The notes under the pieces were generated by a model. The model was not told the DNA's origin. It searched no databases and saw nothing but the letters and a program-made list of their open reading frames with translations. From positions 1 through 64,000 of the forward strand of contig CAZWPO010000007.1 of NCBI GenBank assembly GCA_964635975.1: a DNA stretch of 64,000 bases, read 5' to 3'. Each line of letters opens with the position of its first letter. Within the stretch, counting starts at the first letter, position 1. Source of the DNA: UBA5314 sp964635975. Its GTDB lineage: Bacteria > Bacillota > Syntrophomonadia > Syntrophomonadales > Syntrophomonadaceae. Below are positions 25,115 to 33,756 of the stretch, piece by piece. Made by a program: the position numbers and the translations under genes.

Positions 25115-28100
25115 ATGCACGAAAACGAGCTGCTAGACGAACACGCCATACACTCTTTAAAAGAAAGAGCGAAAGAGCTGAATTGCCTCTACCAGGTGGA
25201 TGAGATTCTTAATAATCAGCGCCTATCTCTCCCTGAGATTTTTCAGGGAGTTGTTGAGGTCATACCCTCCGGTTGGCAGTTTCCGGACTGCTGTGAAGCC
25301 AGGATGGTGATTGAAAATTCAAGTTACCAATCTTCAGGATACTGTAAATCAAGTGTTAACGAAACCGTTCCGGTAAGAGTTGATGATGAGATCACTGGAA
25401 ACCTGGAAGTTGTCTATACCAAAGAGGTACCGCGGAGTCCGGAAGGATATTTCCTGGATAAAGAGCATAAATTAGTCCGCACCATAGCGGAGAGAGTCGG
25501 GCAGACCATTTTTCACCGCCGACTAAAACAGGTGCTTCAGGAATGGAACCGCCCCCGTATGGAACTTAGCGAGCATAACCTGGAAAATGAGTGGATGGTA
25601 ATCCTGGATTTGCTGCGTAGGACAGACCCGGACATGCTCCTTCATGTGAGCCGCAGAATGATGAACCATCTGTATTTGAACGGAGTCGAAGAAGCAGGAG
25701 AATTGTTGCATGACTTCAGCCCAGGCTGGCAGGAATCTTTCCGCCTGGGCGAAGTCAATTATCCCAGTGCCAAACTCCCACTCGGAAATATAAATCACAT
25801 CAGCGAAAAGACCTTTCAGACTGCATCGAAACACCTGAGCGCCCATGAGATTTCGCTATGGTTAAAAAACTGGATACAGGAGCAAAAAGCCTACGATCTA
25901 ATAAAAGCCGTAGACCGCATAGACACCACCCTGGGAGAAATCGTCGAGGCTATCAAGCGTTACCGAAGCATCGTGGGCGAGAGCTGCATGCTCTATTCTG
26001 CTACCGAGCGCTGGGTCGAGGTAGCGTTGATTCGGCGATTCCTGTCTGAAAACCTGGACTTCATCCGAGTCGCCAAGCAATATATAGGAATAAACCAGTT
26101 TTACAGCGTGGTTAAAAACCTCATCTTCCCGGAAGAAAGTCATGGTAAAATCGGCGGGAAAAGCACAGGTATCTTCCTGGCCCAGCAGATATTGATGGCA
26201 GAGCGTCATAATCACCCGCTTTTGGACTGCATTAAGGTTCCAAAAACCTGGTGTATCACCACCGATGCCCTGACCGAGTTCCTCCACTACAACGGCATGG
26301 AAGGACTCAATGAGCAAAAATACAAAGATCTTACCGAGATCCGCATGGACTACCCGAATATCATTCAGATGCTCAAAAACGCAAAATTTACACCAGGAAT
26401 CGTGAAAAGTCTGGCTATGGCACTCGATGATTTCGGTGATGTTCCCCTGATAGTCAGAAGCTCCAGCCTACTGGAGGATCAAATGGGAGCGGCTTTTTCC
26501 GGAAAATATAAAAGCCTTTTCCTGGCCAATCAAGGGAGCAAAAAGGATCGTCTGGAAGCACTGATGAGCGCCATCGTTGAGGTCTATGCATCGGTCTACA
26601 GCCCCGATTCAATACGCTATCGCGCTGAGCGGGGACTCCTGGATTTTCATGAAGAGATGGGCATTCTGATCCAGCAAGTGGTAGGCACCAGAGTGGGTCC
26701 CTACTTTTTCCCCGTTTATTCGGGTGTCGCTTTCAGCAATAATGAATTTCGATGGTCGCCCAGGATACGCCGTGAAGATGGCTTGATTCGTTTGGTCATG
26801 GGCCTGGGCACCCGGGCTGTCGACCGCATAAACGACGACTTCCCCTTTTTGTTGGCGCCCGGGCAGCCAGATCTACGAGTAAATATAGTGCCCGAGGAAG
26901 TGAAACATTACTCGCCAAAAAACATTGACCTGATTAATCTTGAGACTAATTCTTTTGAAACGCTGCCCATTGCGAAGCTTCTCAAGGAATACGGCGATGA
27001 GATTCCCGGCGCCCATCAGATGGCGGCCGCCTATCAGGAAGGTTTTGTTGAAAAACTCAATGCCTACCAGATCGATTATCAAAAACACGACCTGGTAGTC
27101 AATTTCCAGGGATTGATTGAGGACACATCCTTTGTTAGAAAAATTGCGCAAATACTAGAAGTGCTTCAAGATAAGATGGGCACGGCGGTGGATATCGAAT
27201 TTGCATGTGACGGGAAAGATTTCTATCTTCTCCAGTGTCGTCCGCAGGGGAGCGGGACAGAAGCCCCTCCCGCCCCGTTGCCCAGAGACGTTAGTGGGAG
27301 AGACGTCCTTTTCTCTGCCCGCCGCTATATCTCCAATGGACTGGTGCCAAACATATCCCATGTGGTCTACGTAGATCCCGGTACTTACAGTCGTCTCAGC
27401 AATGAAGCCGACCTAATCGGCGTCGGTAAATCAGTCGGCCTCTTGAATTCCATGCTTCCCAAGAGGCGTTTCATACTTATGGGCCCCGGCCGCTGGGGGA
27501 GCCGGGGAGATATCCGGCTGGGCGTTCAAGTAAGTTATGCCGATATAAACAACACTGCCGCTCTAATCGAAATAGCCCGCAAGAAGACCAATTATATGCC
27601 TGAGCTTTCTTTCGGCACGCATTTCTTTCAAGATCTTGTCGAGGCCAACATTAGATACCTGCCTCTCTACCCGGACGACCAAAACATTATCTTTAATGAG
27701 AGGTTTTTTGCCCGCACGCCTAACATGCTGGCTAAATTATTGCCCCAATATGCGCATCTTGAAGAAGTTGTAAGGGTGATTGATGTACAGGATGCTAGCG
27801 ATGGTCGCGTTCTTCATATAAATATGAACGCTGACCTGGAAGAAGCTATCGCTTATTTGGGCGAGAATACGAATACTAAGGTATCGGAATCAATCAAGGT
27901 ATCCCGTTTGAGCAAAAAGATGCGACCGGAGCAATACCACTACGATGATCGCTATTGGCGCTGGCGCTTGTATATGGCTGAACGGATAGCTGAAAAGCTT
28001 GACTGGGAACAGCTGGGGATTAAGCAGGTATATTTGATCGGCAGCACCAATAATGGCTCCGCCGGTCCCAACAGTGACATAGATCTGGTGATCCACTTTG

Positions 28101-28318
28101 ACGGGCTTGATTATCAACGCCAACTGCTGCTGCATCTGCTTAAGGGTTGGGGAGAATCCCTGGCTGAGATGAATTACCTGAAGACAGGATACACAAGTGA
28201 TAATCTCCTGGACGTACACATCATAACTGACGAAGATATCGCAGCAAAAACCTCTTTTGCGGTCAGAATAAGCGCTATAACTGATCCCGCTATGCCGTTG
28301 AAAAGGAAGCACCTCTGA
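25115..28318 (+). CDS. GAF-like sensor / PPDK-type ATP-grasp / nucleotidyltransferase fusion protein
   Basis: A 1067-residue multidomain protein. Residues 1-145 look like a GAF-type sensor (SLKERAKELNCLYQVDEILN ... IPSGWQFPDC ... RTIAERVGQTI). A helical region spans 145-335. Residues about 340-720 are a PEP synthase/pyruvate-phosphate dikinase N-terminal ATP-grasp region (GKIGGKSTGIFLAQQIL near 345; VPLIVRSSSLLEDQMGAAFS near 445; DIEFACDGKDFYLLQCRPQG near 695). A conserved segment with FILMGPGRWGSRGDIRLGVQ lies near 785. Residues about 940-1067 form a MNT/pol-beta nucleotidyltransferase domain with GSTNNGSAGPNSDIDLVIHF near 975. The phosphohistidine swivel and PEP barrel of PPDK are absent. 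AGGAGG precedes the ATG. The substrate is unknown. Confidence 0.85.
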   Translation: MHENELLDEHAIHSLKERAKELNCLYQVDEILNNQRLSLPEIFQGVVEVIPSGWQFPDCCEARMVIENSSYQSSGYCKSSVNETVPVRVDDEITGNLEVVYTKEVPRSPEGYFLDKEHKLVRTIAERVGQTIFHRRLKQVLQEWNRPRMELSEHNLENEWMVILDLLRRTDPDMLLHVSRRMMNHLYLNGVEEAGELLHDFSPGWQESFRLGEVNYPSAKLPLGNINHISEKTFQTASKHLSAHEISLWLKNWIQEQKAYDLIKAVDRIDTTLGEIVEAIKRYRSIVGESCMLYSATERWVEVALIRRFLSENLDFIRVAKQYIGINQFYSVVKNLIFPEESHGKIGGKSTGIFLAQQILMAERHNHPLLDCIKVPKTWCITTDALTEFLHYNGMEGLNEQKYKDLTEIRMDYPNIIQMLKNAKFTPGIVKSLAMALDDFGDVPLIVRSSSLLEDQMGAAFSGKYKSLFLANQGSKKDRLEALMSAIVEVYASVYSPDSIRYRAERGLLDFHEEMGILIQQVVGTRVGPYFFPVYSGVAFSNNEFRWSPRIRREDGLIRLVMGLGTRAVDRINDDFPFLLAPGQPDLRVNIVPEEVKHYSPKNIDLINLETNSFETLPIAKLLKEYGDEIPGAHQMAAAYQEGFVEKLNAYQIDYQKHDLVVNFQGLIEDTSFVRKIAQILEVLQDKMGTAVDIEFACDGKDFYLLQCRPQGSGTEAPPAPLPRDVSGRDVLFSARRYISNGLVPNISHVVYVDPGTYSRLSNEADLIGVGKSVGLLNSMLPKRRFILMGPGRWGSRGDIRLGVQVSYADINNTAALIEIARKKTNYMPELSFGTHFFQDLVEANIRYLPLYPDDQNIIFNERFFARTPNMLAKLLPQYAHLEEVVRVIDVQDASDGRVLHINMNADLEEAIAYLGENTNTKVSESIKVSRLSKKMRPEQYHYDDRYWRWRLYMAERIAEKLDWEQLGIKQVYLIGSTNNGSAGPNSDIDLVIHFDGLDYQRQLLLHLLKGWGESLAEMNYLKTGYTSDNLLDVHIITDEDIAAKTSFAVRISAITDPAMPLKRKHL

Positions 28319-28386
28319 TCTTACAAGTGTAGAGCAGCCGAGGAAGGATCAAGTAATCGCCGGGTGCATTATATACATCAGGTGAT

Positions 28387-29409
28387 TCAGTCCAGCACTT
28401 TTACTATTTTCCCCCCTCCCAGAACGCAGTCTCCCTGGTAGAATACTACGGATTGACCTGGAGTTATAGCACGTTGTTTGTCTTTAAAGTCCAACTTGAC
28501 CATATCACCCTGCATGACGATATCCGCCTCTGCCAATGGAGCCCGATACCGTATTTTTGCTTTAACAAGCAAAGGCTCATCCAGATTTGCGATGGAAACA
28601 AAGTTGCATTCCCCGGCAAAAAGACTCCTTTTAAAAAGACCCGCCTCTTCTCCCAGACAGAGCCGGTTATTATCCAGATCGAGTCTCAGGACATAGAGCG
28701 GTTTGCCCCCGGCAATACCAAGTCCTTTTCGCTGTCCGATGGTATAGAAGGCAAGTCCCCGGTGGTGTCCTAAAACCTTTCCCTTTTCGTCGACAACCTC
28801 CCCCGGCTGACAATCTATACGCCCCTCAAGGAATTCCCGGTAATCTGAAGAGATAAAGCAAATCTCCTGGCTTTCCTTCTCCGTAGCTGCTGGAACGCCA
28901 TAAGCCTTTGCCATCTTCAGAACCTCGCTCTTATGCAAGTCCCCCAGGGGAAAAATAGTCCGGGCCAGTTGATCCTGCTTGAGTCCATACAAGAAATAAC
29001 TCTGATCTTTGGAATCGTCCAGGCCCCTCTTAAGCAGAAAACGGCCCTGCTGACTTCTCTGGATACGCGCATAATGACCGGTGGCAATCTTCGTGCAGCC
29101 TAACTGCAGAGCGGCGTCCATAAGAGCAGCAAATTTTATATATCTATTACATTCAACACAAGGATTGGGGGTCTGCCCCCGACTATAGGCAGAACAAAAG
29201 TAATCTATGACCCGCTCGTAAAAAAGCTGTCGCATGTCGATCGTCTTGTGCTCTATCCCCAGTTGATGAGCAGTTTCCTGCGCTTTACAGGCGGCTTCCT
29301 CATCCCAATTGATCATGGTTATGCCTAGCAGTTTATGTCCTTGTTCCCTGAGCAAAAGAGCAGCCACGGTACTATCCACCCCGCCGCTCATGAGCATACC
29401 TATTTTCAT
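28387..29409 (-). CDS. mnmA: tRNA-specific 2-thiouridylase MnmA
   Basis: Adds sulfur to C2 of U34 in tRNA-Lys, Glu and Gln. The PP-loop motif MLMSGGVDST opens the protein. The two catalytic cysteines are at NPCVECNRYIKF near 93 and ESQEICFISSDYREFL near 185. DQSYFLYGLKQDQL near 143 and the C-terminal PGQSVVFYQGDCVLGGG are typical. At 340 residues the length is normal. ATG 29407-29409 is 7 nt after AGGAG; the frame extends nine codons further without a better site. No iscS-like gene lies next to it, and it stands alone on the minus strand. Confidence 0.95.
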   Translation of the reverse strand: MKIGMLMSGGVDSTVAALLLREQGHKLLGITMINWDEEAACKAQETAHQLGIEHKTIDMRQLFYERVIDYFCSAYSRGQTPNPCVECNRYIKFAALMDAALQLGCTKIATGHYARIQRSQQGRFLLKRGLDDSKDQSYFLYGLKQDQLARTIFPLGDLHKSEVLKMAKAYGVPAATEKESQEICFISSDYREFLEGRIDCQPGEVVDEKGKVLGHHRGLAFYTIGQRKGLGIAGGKPLYVLRLDLDNNRLCLGEEAGLFKRSLFAGECNFVSIANLDEPLLVKAKIRYRAPLAEADIVMQGDMVKLDFKDKQRAITPGQSVVFYQGDCVLGGGKIVKVLD

Positions 29410-29680
29410 ACCCGTACTCCTGTTAAGTGATAACACAGATGATTGGCTATATCCTCATCATCCTGCCAATTTTCCTCAACTATAGCATTTTGCCATCAGC
29501 TGCCGCAAGGAAACATGATTGAGAGTGCGGCTCTATTTGATACGTAATGCATAGAATTGATCGGGGTTGTTAGCTTTCCCCTACAAATATCCAGAGGATA
29601 AACAACAACCCCGTCCCAATATAACTTGTCTTTGGTCTCCAAGATCATTTGCTCTCGCCAGTGCAAATTCTAATGATAAC

Positions 29681-30160
29681 CTATTGCTTTATGATCTTGC
29701 CAAATGGAACCTCGGAAGCGGTCGTTCCATCATCCCATTTAATAACCGCTCCACTTGTTTTCACTTCCTGAACCGTACCGGAATAAAACTTGGCGTTATT
29801 CCATACGGCAAATACTTTGTCTCCTGCTGCCAGAGTCAATTTTGCAGGTATTTCTTTGATATCACTGGCTGGGACTGATCCCTTGTCCCCATCCGCATAT
29901 GCGACATCAAACTTGTCGTTGTTCACTGCTTTAATTTCCGCAAGATAGTAGCTTCCATCCGACCATTTTGCTGCTACTGTCATCCCAACGGTAAACGTCG
30001 GCGATTTCGCAGGATTCTGGGCAGTTTGAATGCTCGGACCTGTTGAACTTGTATTAGTGGGAATTGTTGAAGTTGTCTCTTTTTTACTACAACCGGCAAT
30101 CATGCCGATGCCAAGTATGAAGACCACTACCAGCAACAACCAGGATGTTCTTTTGATCAT
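29681..30160 (-). CDS. Lipoprotein with two Tudor-like SH3 barrels
   Basis: A predicted lipoprotein of about 159 residues. A signal peptide (MIKRTSWLLLVVVFILGIGM) ends in the lipobox MIAGC, followed by a Thr/Ser-rich linker. Two Tudor/agenet-like beta-barrel repeats then follow. The first, near 60, is VGMTVAAKWSDGSYYLAEIK with the core DKFDVAYADGDKGSVPASDI. The second, near 108, is AAGDKVFAVWNNAKFYSGTV with AVIKWDDGTTASEVPFG. The aromatic/acidic pattern W-x-DG-x-YY-A-x-I and V-x-Y/W-D-DG matches Tudor domains, which in eukaryotes read methylated residues. A surface-exposed bacterial pair has no known role. GGGGAGG lies 11 nt before the ATG. It stands alone. Confidence 0.7.
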   Translation of the reverse strand: MIKRTSWLLLVVVFILGIGMIAGCSKKETTSTIPTNTSSTGPSIQTAQNPAKSPTFTVGMTVAAKWSDGSYYLAEIKAVNNDKFDVAYADGDKGSVPASDIKEIPAKLTLAAGDKVFAVWNNAKFYSGTVQEVKTSGAVIKWDDGTTASEVPFGKIIKQ

Positions 30161-30436
30161 GCTTAATAATACCTCCCCAAAAATTGGTTTTGCTTGCACG
30201 GCAAAAAGCTTGCACTACTGTTACTAATATCGGAAAAACTAGCTCATACCATTATGTGTTAATTGTGTAAAATAATTTGGTGCGTGGTAAAGAATCACAT
30301 TTGTGCAGGCGATTCCCGGGCCATACCCCAACCCCGCTATGCTTTTGAAGATTGATTTAGACGTCGTCTTTTACCGCTGGCTGTTATAATTAAGTAGAGA
30401 GGTATTATAAAATGCTTCGCTTTTAGGGGGTAACCA

Positions 30437-31762
30437 GTGGATCTTTTTGACCTGGGAGCTAACCAGCAGGCCAGTATTGGGCAGCCTTTAGCCTATAGAA
30501 TGCGTCCCCGCAGCCTCGATGAGGTGGTCGGGCAGCCGCATCTTTTGGGTAAAGGTGCGGCATTGCGCCGGTTGATCGAGAGGGATCAACTATTTTCCAT
30601 GGTATTATACGGCCCCCCCGGTACCGGGAAGACCACTATTGCGCGGCTTATCGCCCGGCATACCAACAGCCATTTTGAGGATCTTCCCGCTGTAACCAGT
30701 GGTGTGAGTGATATACGCAAAATAGCTGCGGATGCGCAGAACCGGTTAAAATATTACCGGCAAAAAAGCGTGCTTTTTGTAGATGAAATTCACCGTTTCA
30801 ATAAATCGCAACAGGATGTACTGCTTCCCTTTGTAGAAGATGGTACTCTTATACTCATAGGCGCCACTACAGAAAACCCACTTTATGAACTGAACAATGC
30901 ATTGCTCTCCAGGCTCAAGCTATACGTTTTGGAAGCTCTGGATGCCGATGATATTATAAAAATCGTTGAAACCGCTGTCTTTGAAAGTGAACGGGGTCTG
31001 GGTGGACAAAATATCAGAATCGAAAGCGAAGGTCTTGCTTTAATCGTTCAGCACGCCAAGGGCGATGCCCGCATGGCCTTGAATATATTAGAAGCGATCG
31101 TTAATTCCTTTCAGAATGACGGTCTCTTTATCATTACCGCTGATCTGGTCGATAAGATAGCCAATCGCCCATTAATAAAATATGACCGTACCGGCGATTA
31201 TCATTATGATGCAATATCTGCCTTCATTAAAAGCATCCGGGGTTCTGACCCGAATGCCGCTGTATTCTGGTTGGCTGTAATGCTAGAGGGTGGAGAAGAT
31301 CCGATATACATAGCCCGTCGTCTCATGGTCCATGCAGCTGAAGACGTTGGCCTGGCCGACCCCAATGCCCTCAATATAGCTGCATCGGCGGCTGCGGCAG
31401 TAAAATTGTTAGGTCTTCCCGAAGCCCGCATCCCCCTTGCCGAAGCTGTCATCTACCTGGCCACGGCGCCCAAGAGCATCAGCAGTAAAAGAGCTATTGA
31501 TGAAGCCATTCAAGCGGTACGGCTCAGCAAGAGAATAATAGTTCCCCCGCACCTGGCCGATGCATCGCATTCTAAGGCCGCTTCACTACTTGGCAAAGGC
31601 CAGGGATACAAATACCCTCCCAGCTACGGCGGCTATACCGATCAGCAATATCTTCCCGATGAGCAAAAAGACCTTCGTGTTTACCATCCCAGCAATAACG
31701 GCTATGAAAATGAGATAAAAAAGTTTATGGATTCGCTCCCCAACAACGAATCAAAAAAATAA
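30437..31762 (+). CDS. rarA: Replication-associated recombination protein A (RarA/MgsA)
   Basis: A AAA+ ATPase related to clamp loaders that acts at stalled replication forks. At 441 residues, with Walker A GPPGTGKTT near 55, Walker B LFVDEIHRFNKSQQD near 112, the TTENP motif near 140 and the C-terminal tetramerisation region (SIRGSDPNAAVFWLAVMLEG; GGYTDQQYLPDE), it is a full-length member. The GTG start has GGGGGT upstream. It has its own transcription unit and is followed by a 19-bp inverted repeat. Confidence 0.94.
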   Translation: MDLFDLGANQQASIGQPLAYRMRPRSLDEVVGQPHLLGKGAALRRLIERDQLFSMVLYGPPGTGKTTIARLIARHTNSHFEDLPAVTSGVSDIRKIAADAQNRLKYYRQKSVLFVDEIHRFNKSQQDVLLPFVEDGTLILIGATTENPLYELNNALLSRLKLYVLEALDADDIIKIVETAVFESERGLGGQNIRIESEGLALIVQHAKGDARMALNILEAIVNSFQNDGLFIITADLVDKIANRPLIKYDRTGDYHYDAISAFIKSIRGSDPNAAVFWLAVMLEGGEDPIYIARRLMVHAAEDVGLADPNALNIAASAAAAVKLLGLPEARIPLAEAVIYLATAPKSISSKRAIDEAIQAVRLSKRIIVPPHLADASHSKAASLLGKGQGYKYPPSYGGYTDQQYLPDEQKDLRVYHPSNNGYENEIKKFMDSLPNNESKK

Positions 31763-31835
31763 TTGCAGCAAGGGGCCGGTTCTACTATTAAACTCCTCTG
31801 TTTACAAAGTGTTATGGGAATGTCAGGAAAATGTT

Positions 31836-31890
31836 AGGGGGACGGGTTTGTTGACAACACCTTTGAGGTTATCAACAAACCCGTCCCCCT
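31836..31890. terminator. 19-bp perfect inverted repeat between rarA and trxA
   Basis: AGGGGGACGGGTTTGTTGA (31836-31854) is the exact inverse of 31872-31890, with a 17-nt spacer. It lies between converging genes and probably ends both transcripts, although neither strand has a good T-run. The sequence looks like a repeat family member rather than an ordinary terminator. Confidence 0.5.
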
Positions 31891-31909
31891 GACGCCTTAG
31901 CGTTCCTTA

Positions 31910-32236
31910 TTATTTTGTCACGTCATCAATATACGCCTGGAGCTGAGGCTTTCCCTGGGCTCCAATAACGCGCTTGACCTCATTACCATCCTTGAAGAAA
32001 GCTAGCGTTGGTATGCTACGGATGCCATACCTGGTTGCCAGTTCTTTATTTTCATCAACATTGACTTTTGCCACTTTAATTTTACCCTCATTCTCCTGGG
32101 CCAGTACTTCCACTACCGGGCCGACCATCTTGCAAGGTCCGCACCAGGGCGCCCAAAAGTCTACCAGTACCGGTATTTCAGAATTAATTACCTCTGTTTC
32201 CCAGCTGCTGGTCCCTACCGTGTTCACTTCTGCCAT
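31910..32236 (-). CDS. trxA: Thioredoxin
   Basis: A 108-residue classical thioredoxin that reduces disulfides in the cytosol. The active site is WAPWCGPCKM near residue 30 (CGPC), and the cis-proline is in RSIPTLAFFKDG near 75. The N-terminal EVINSEIPVLVDFWAPWCGP strand is typical. ATG 32234-32236 is 8 nt from AGGAGG; an ATG two codons upstream abuts the site and is less likely. It is 13 bp downstream of csoR on the same strand, so it is probably transcribed under CsoR control. Confidence 0.95.
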   Translation of the reverse strand: MAEVNTVGTSSWETEVINSEIPVLVDFWAPWCGPCKMVGPVVEVLAQENEGKIKVAKVNVDENKELATRYGIRSIPTLAFFKDGNEVKRVIGAQGKPQLQAYIDDVTK

Positions 32237-32249
32237 ATCCATTCCCTCC

Positions 32250-32522
32250 TTATTTGATCAATCTGCTCATCATGGTCGTAATTTCATTAAAAATTTCTTC
32301 ACTGCTTTCCTCGTTTATCGAATTCCATATGCAATCCCGGGCATGATTCTCAAAAACAAGCAGCCCTACCTGGGCTATAGCTGATTTTACTGCTGAGATC
32401 TGGTTAAGGATATCACCGCATTTAGCTTCTTCCTCTATCATCCGTTGTATCCCCCGAACCTGCCCTTCGATCCTTCGGAGTCGCAGCAAGATGTTCTCCT
32501 GCTGGTCTTTATTTTTTTCCAC
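32250..32522 (-). CDS. csoR: CsoR-type copper-sensing repressor
   Basis: A 90-residue all-helical DUF156 repressor. RLRRIEGQVRGIQRMIEEEA is the family opening. The metal ligands are Cys35 (AKCGDIL), His60 and Cys64 (ENHARDC), the C-H-C set of Cu(I)-sensing CsoR; persulfide-sensing CstR has no His. The start is GTG 32520-32522, and the only ribosome-site-like G-run (GGGGGG) is part of the operator 10 nt upstream. It is the first gene of csoR-trxA. No copper ATPase or chaperone gene is nearby in this window, so the regulon must be elsewhere or the response mainly redox. Confidence 0.87.
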   Translation of the reverse strand: MEKNKDQQENILLRLRRIEGQVRGIQRMIEEEAKCGDILNQISAVKSAIAQVGLLVFENHARDCIWNSINEESSEEIFNEITTMMSRLIK

Positions 32523-32529
32523 TGTTTTT

Positions 32530-32546
32530 ATACCCCCCTCGGGTAT
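32530..32546. promoter_or_regulatory. CsoR operator
   Basis: ATACCC-CCCTC-GGGTAT is an inverted repeat around a G/C tract, the standard CsoR operator pattern. It covers the expected transcription start of csoR and supplies the G-run in front of its GTG start. Confidence 0.72.
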
Positions 32547-32554
32547 TTTTTAGA

Positions 32555-32584
32555 ATTATAAACTACCATTCCAGGCTTTGTCAA
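32555..32584 (-). promoter_or_regulatory. Sigma-A promoter of csoR-trxA
   Basis: On the minus strand TTGACA (32584-32579), 18-bp spacer, TATAAT (32560-32555). The operator follows 8 bp downstream. Confidence 0.8.
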
Positions 32585-32667
32585 GCTGTGAAGTGGCCAG
32601 GCCAGAAAAAGCAACAGGGATTAATATCTCTATTAATCCCCCTCAGATTGACTCGCTTATACAAACA

Positions 32668-32772
32668 TTAAAGAACCAGATAGCGAAAACCGATGGCGAC
32701 TGCCATAGCTATTACTATCCAGACAAGGGTCCTTACACTCTCCATTTTCACTACTTTGATCAGTTCTTCCAT
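32668..32772 (-). CDS. Very small membrane protein (34 residues)
   Basis: MEELIKVVKMESVRTLVWIV, then IAMAVAIGFRYLVL. The ATG at 32770-32772 has GGAGG 6 nt upstream. The product has a charged amphipathic N-terminus and one membrane helix (about residues 14-34). It lies upstream of the csoR promoter in the same direction and has no neighbour of known function. The strong ribosome site is the main support. Homology is unknown. Confidence 0.55.
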   Translation of the reverse strand: MEELIKVVKMESVRTLVWIVIAMAVAIGFRYLVL

Positions 32773-32923
32773 GGTTATCCTCCCCGAAGATTTGTACGAC
32801 CGCAATAGATTATAACACATTTGCTGATTTTAATCAAAATACTAAACCCCAATAAAATGTGCTCATGAATAATGGCGAACTTGACAAAATATAAACACTA
32901 CTATCAGTTTATGAGGTGAATTT

Positions 32924-33754
32924 ATGCGGACATTATGGAAAGGCGCGGTTAGTTTTGGCCTGGTCAATATCCCCGTCAGCCTTTATGTGGCCACAGAGAA
33001 GAAGGACGTAAGTTTTCATTTGCTGCATCGCGAGTGCATGACCCCGGTACAATATCGCAAGTACTGCCCGCGCTGCGAAAAAGAGCTAGCGAGCGAAGAG
33101 ATCGTTCGCGGCTACGAATATCAAAAAGGCAGTTTTGTGGTTGTGAACGACGATGACCTGGAAAGAATACCTCTGCAGAACACAAAAACTATAGATATCC
33201 TGGACTTCGTCAGTCTGGCACAAGTGGACCCGGTTTATTTCGACAAGACCTATTATCTGGAACCGGCAGCCGGCGGTGAAAAAGCTTATACGCTCCTAAT
33301 CGAGGCAATGAAATCAACTTCTAAGGTAGCCCTGGCCCGAATCATCATCCGCAGTAAGCAATCGCTGGCCGCCCTGCGCATAAGAGACCGCTATCTCCTG
33401 ATGGAAACCCTGTTTTTCCCTGACGAGATCCGTTCTCCTGAGTCTTTAAACAGCGGTCTGGAGCGGTCGCGCCTGCATGATAATGAAGTCAAAATGGCAG
33501 TCAGTCTGGTGGAGAACCTCTCCACTGATTTCGACCCCGGCAAATACCAGAACGAGTATCGCCAGGCTCTCTGGGAAATTATTGAAGCAAAAATCGCCGG
33601 CCAGGAAATAGTAAGCCCCGAACCAGTATCACAGCCGGGTAAGGTCGTTGATCTCATGGAAGCTCTGAAAGCCAGTATACAACTGGCAGAGAAGAATCGT
33701 GCTCCGGAAAAGAAAAGCAAAAAGAAGACTCCTGCAGGCAGGACGGTAAGTTAA
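32924..33754 (+). CDS. ku: Non-homologous end-joining protein Ku
   Basis: A ring-forming DNA-end-binding protein of bacterial NHEJ, 276 residues. The N-terminal TLWKGAVSFGLVNIPVSLYV, LLHREC and VRGYEYQKGSFVVVNDDDLE are the Ku core. The middle ALARIIIRSKQSLAALRIRD is conserved. The C-terminus is a Lys-rich extension (EKKSKKKTPAGRTVS). GAGGTG precedes the ATG. It is 2 bp upstream of the ligase gene and co-directional with the polymerase gene, which makes a three-gene NHEJ operon. Confidence 0.95.
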   Translation: MRTLWKGAVSFGLVNIPVSLYVATEKKDVSFHLLHRECMTPVQYRKYCPRCEKELASEEIVRGYEYQKGSFVVVNDDDLERIPLQNTKTIDILDFVSLAQVDPVYFDKTYYLEPAAGGEKAYTLLIEAMKSTSKVALARIIIRSKQSLAALRIRDRYLLMETLFFPDEIRSPESLNSGLERSRLHDNEVKMAVSLVENLSTDFDPGKYQNEYRQALWEIIEAKIAGQEIVSPEPVSQPGKVVDLMEALKASIQLAEKNRAPEKKSKKKTPAGRTVS

Positions 33755-33756
33755 AT

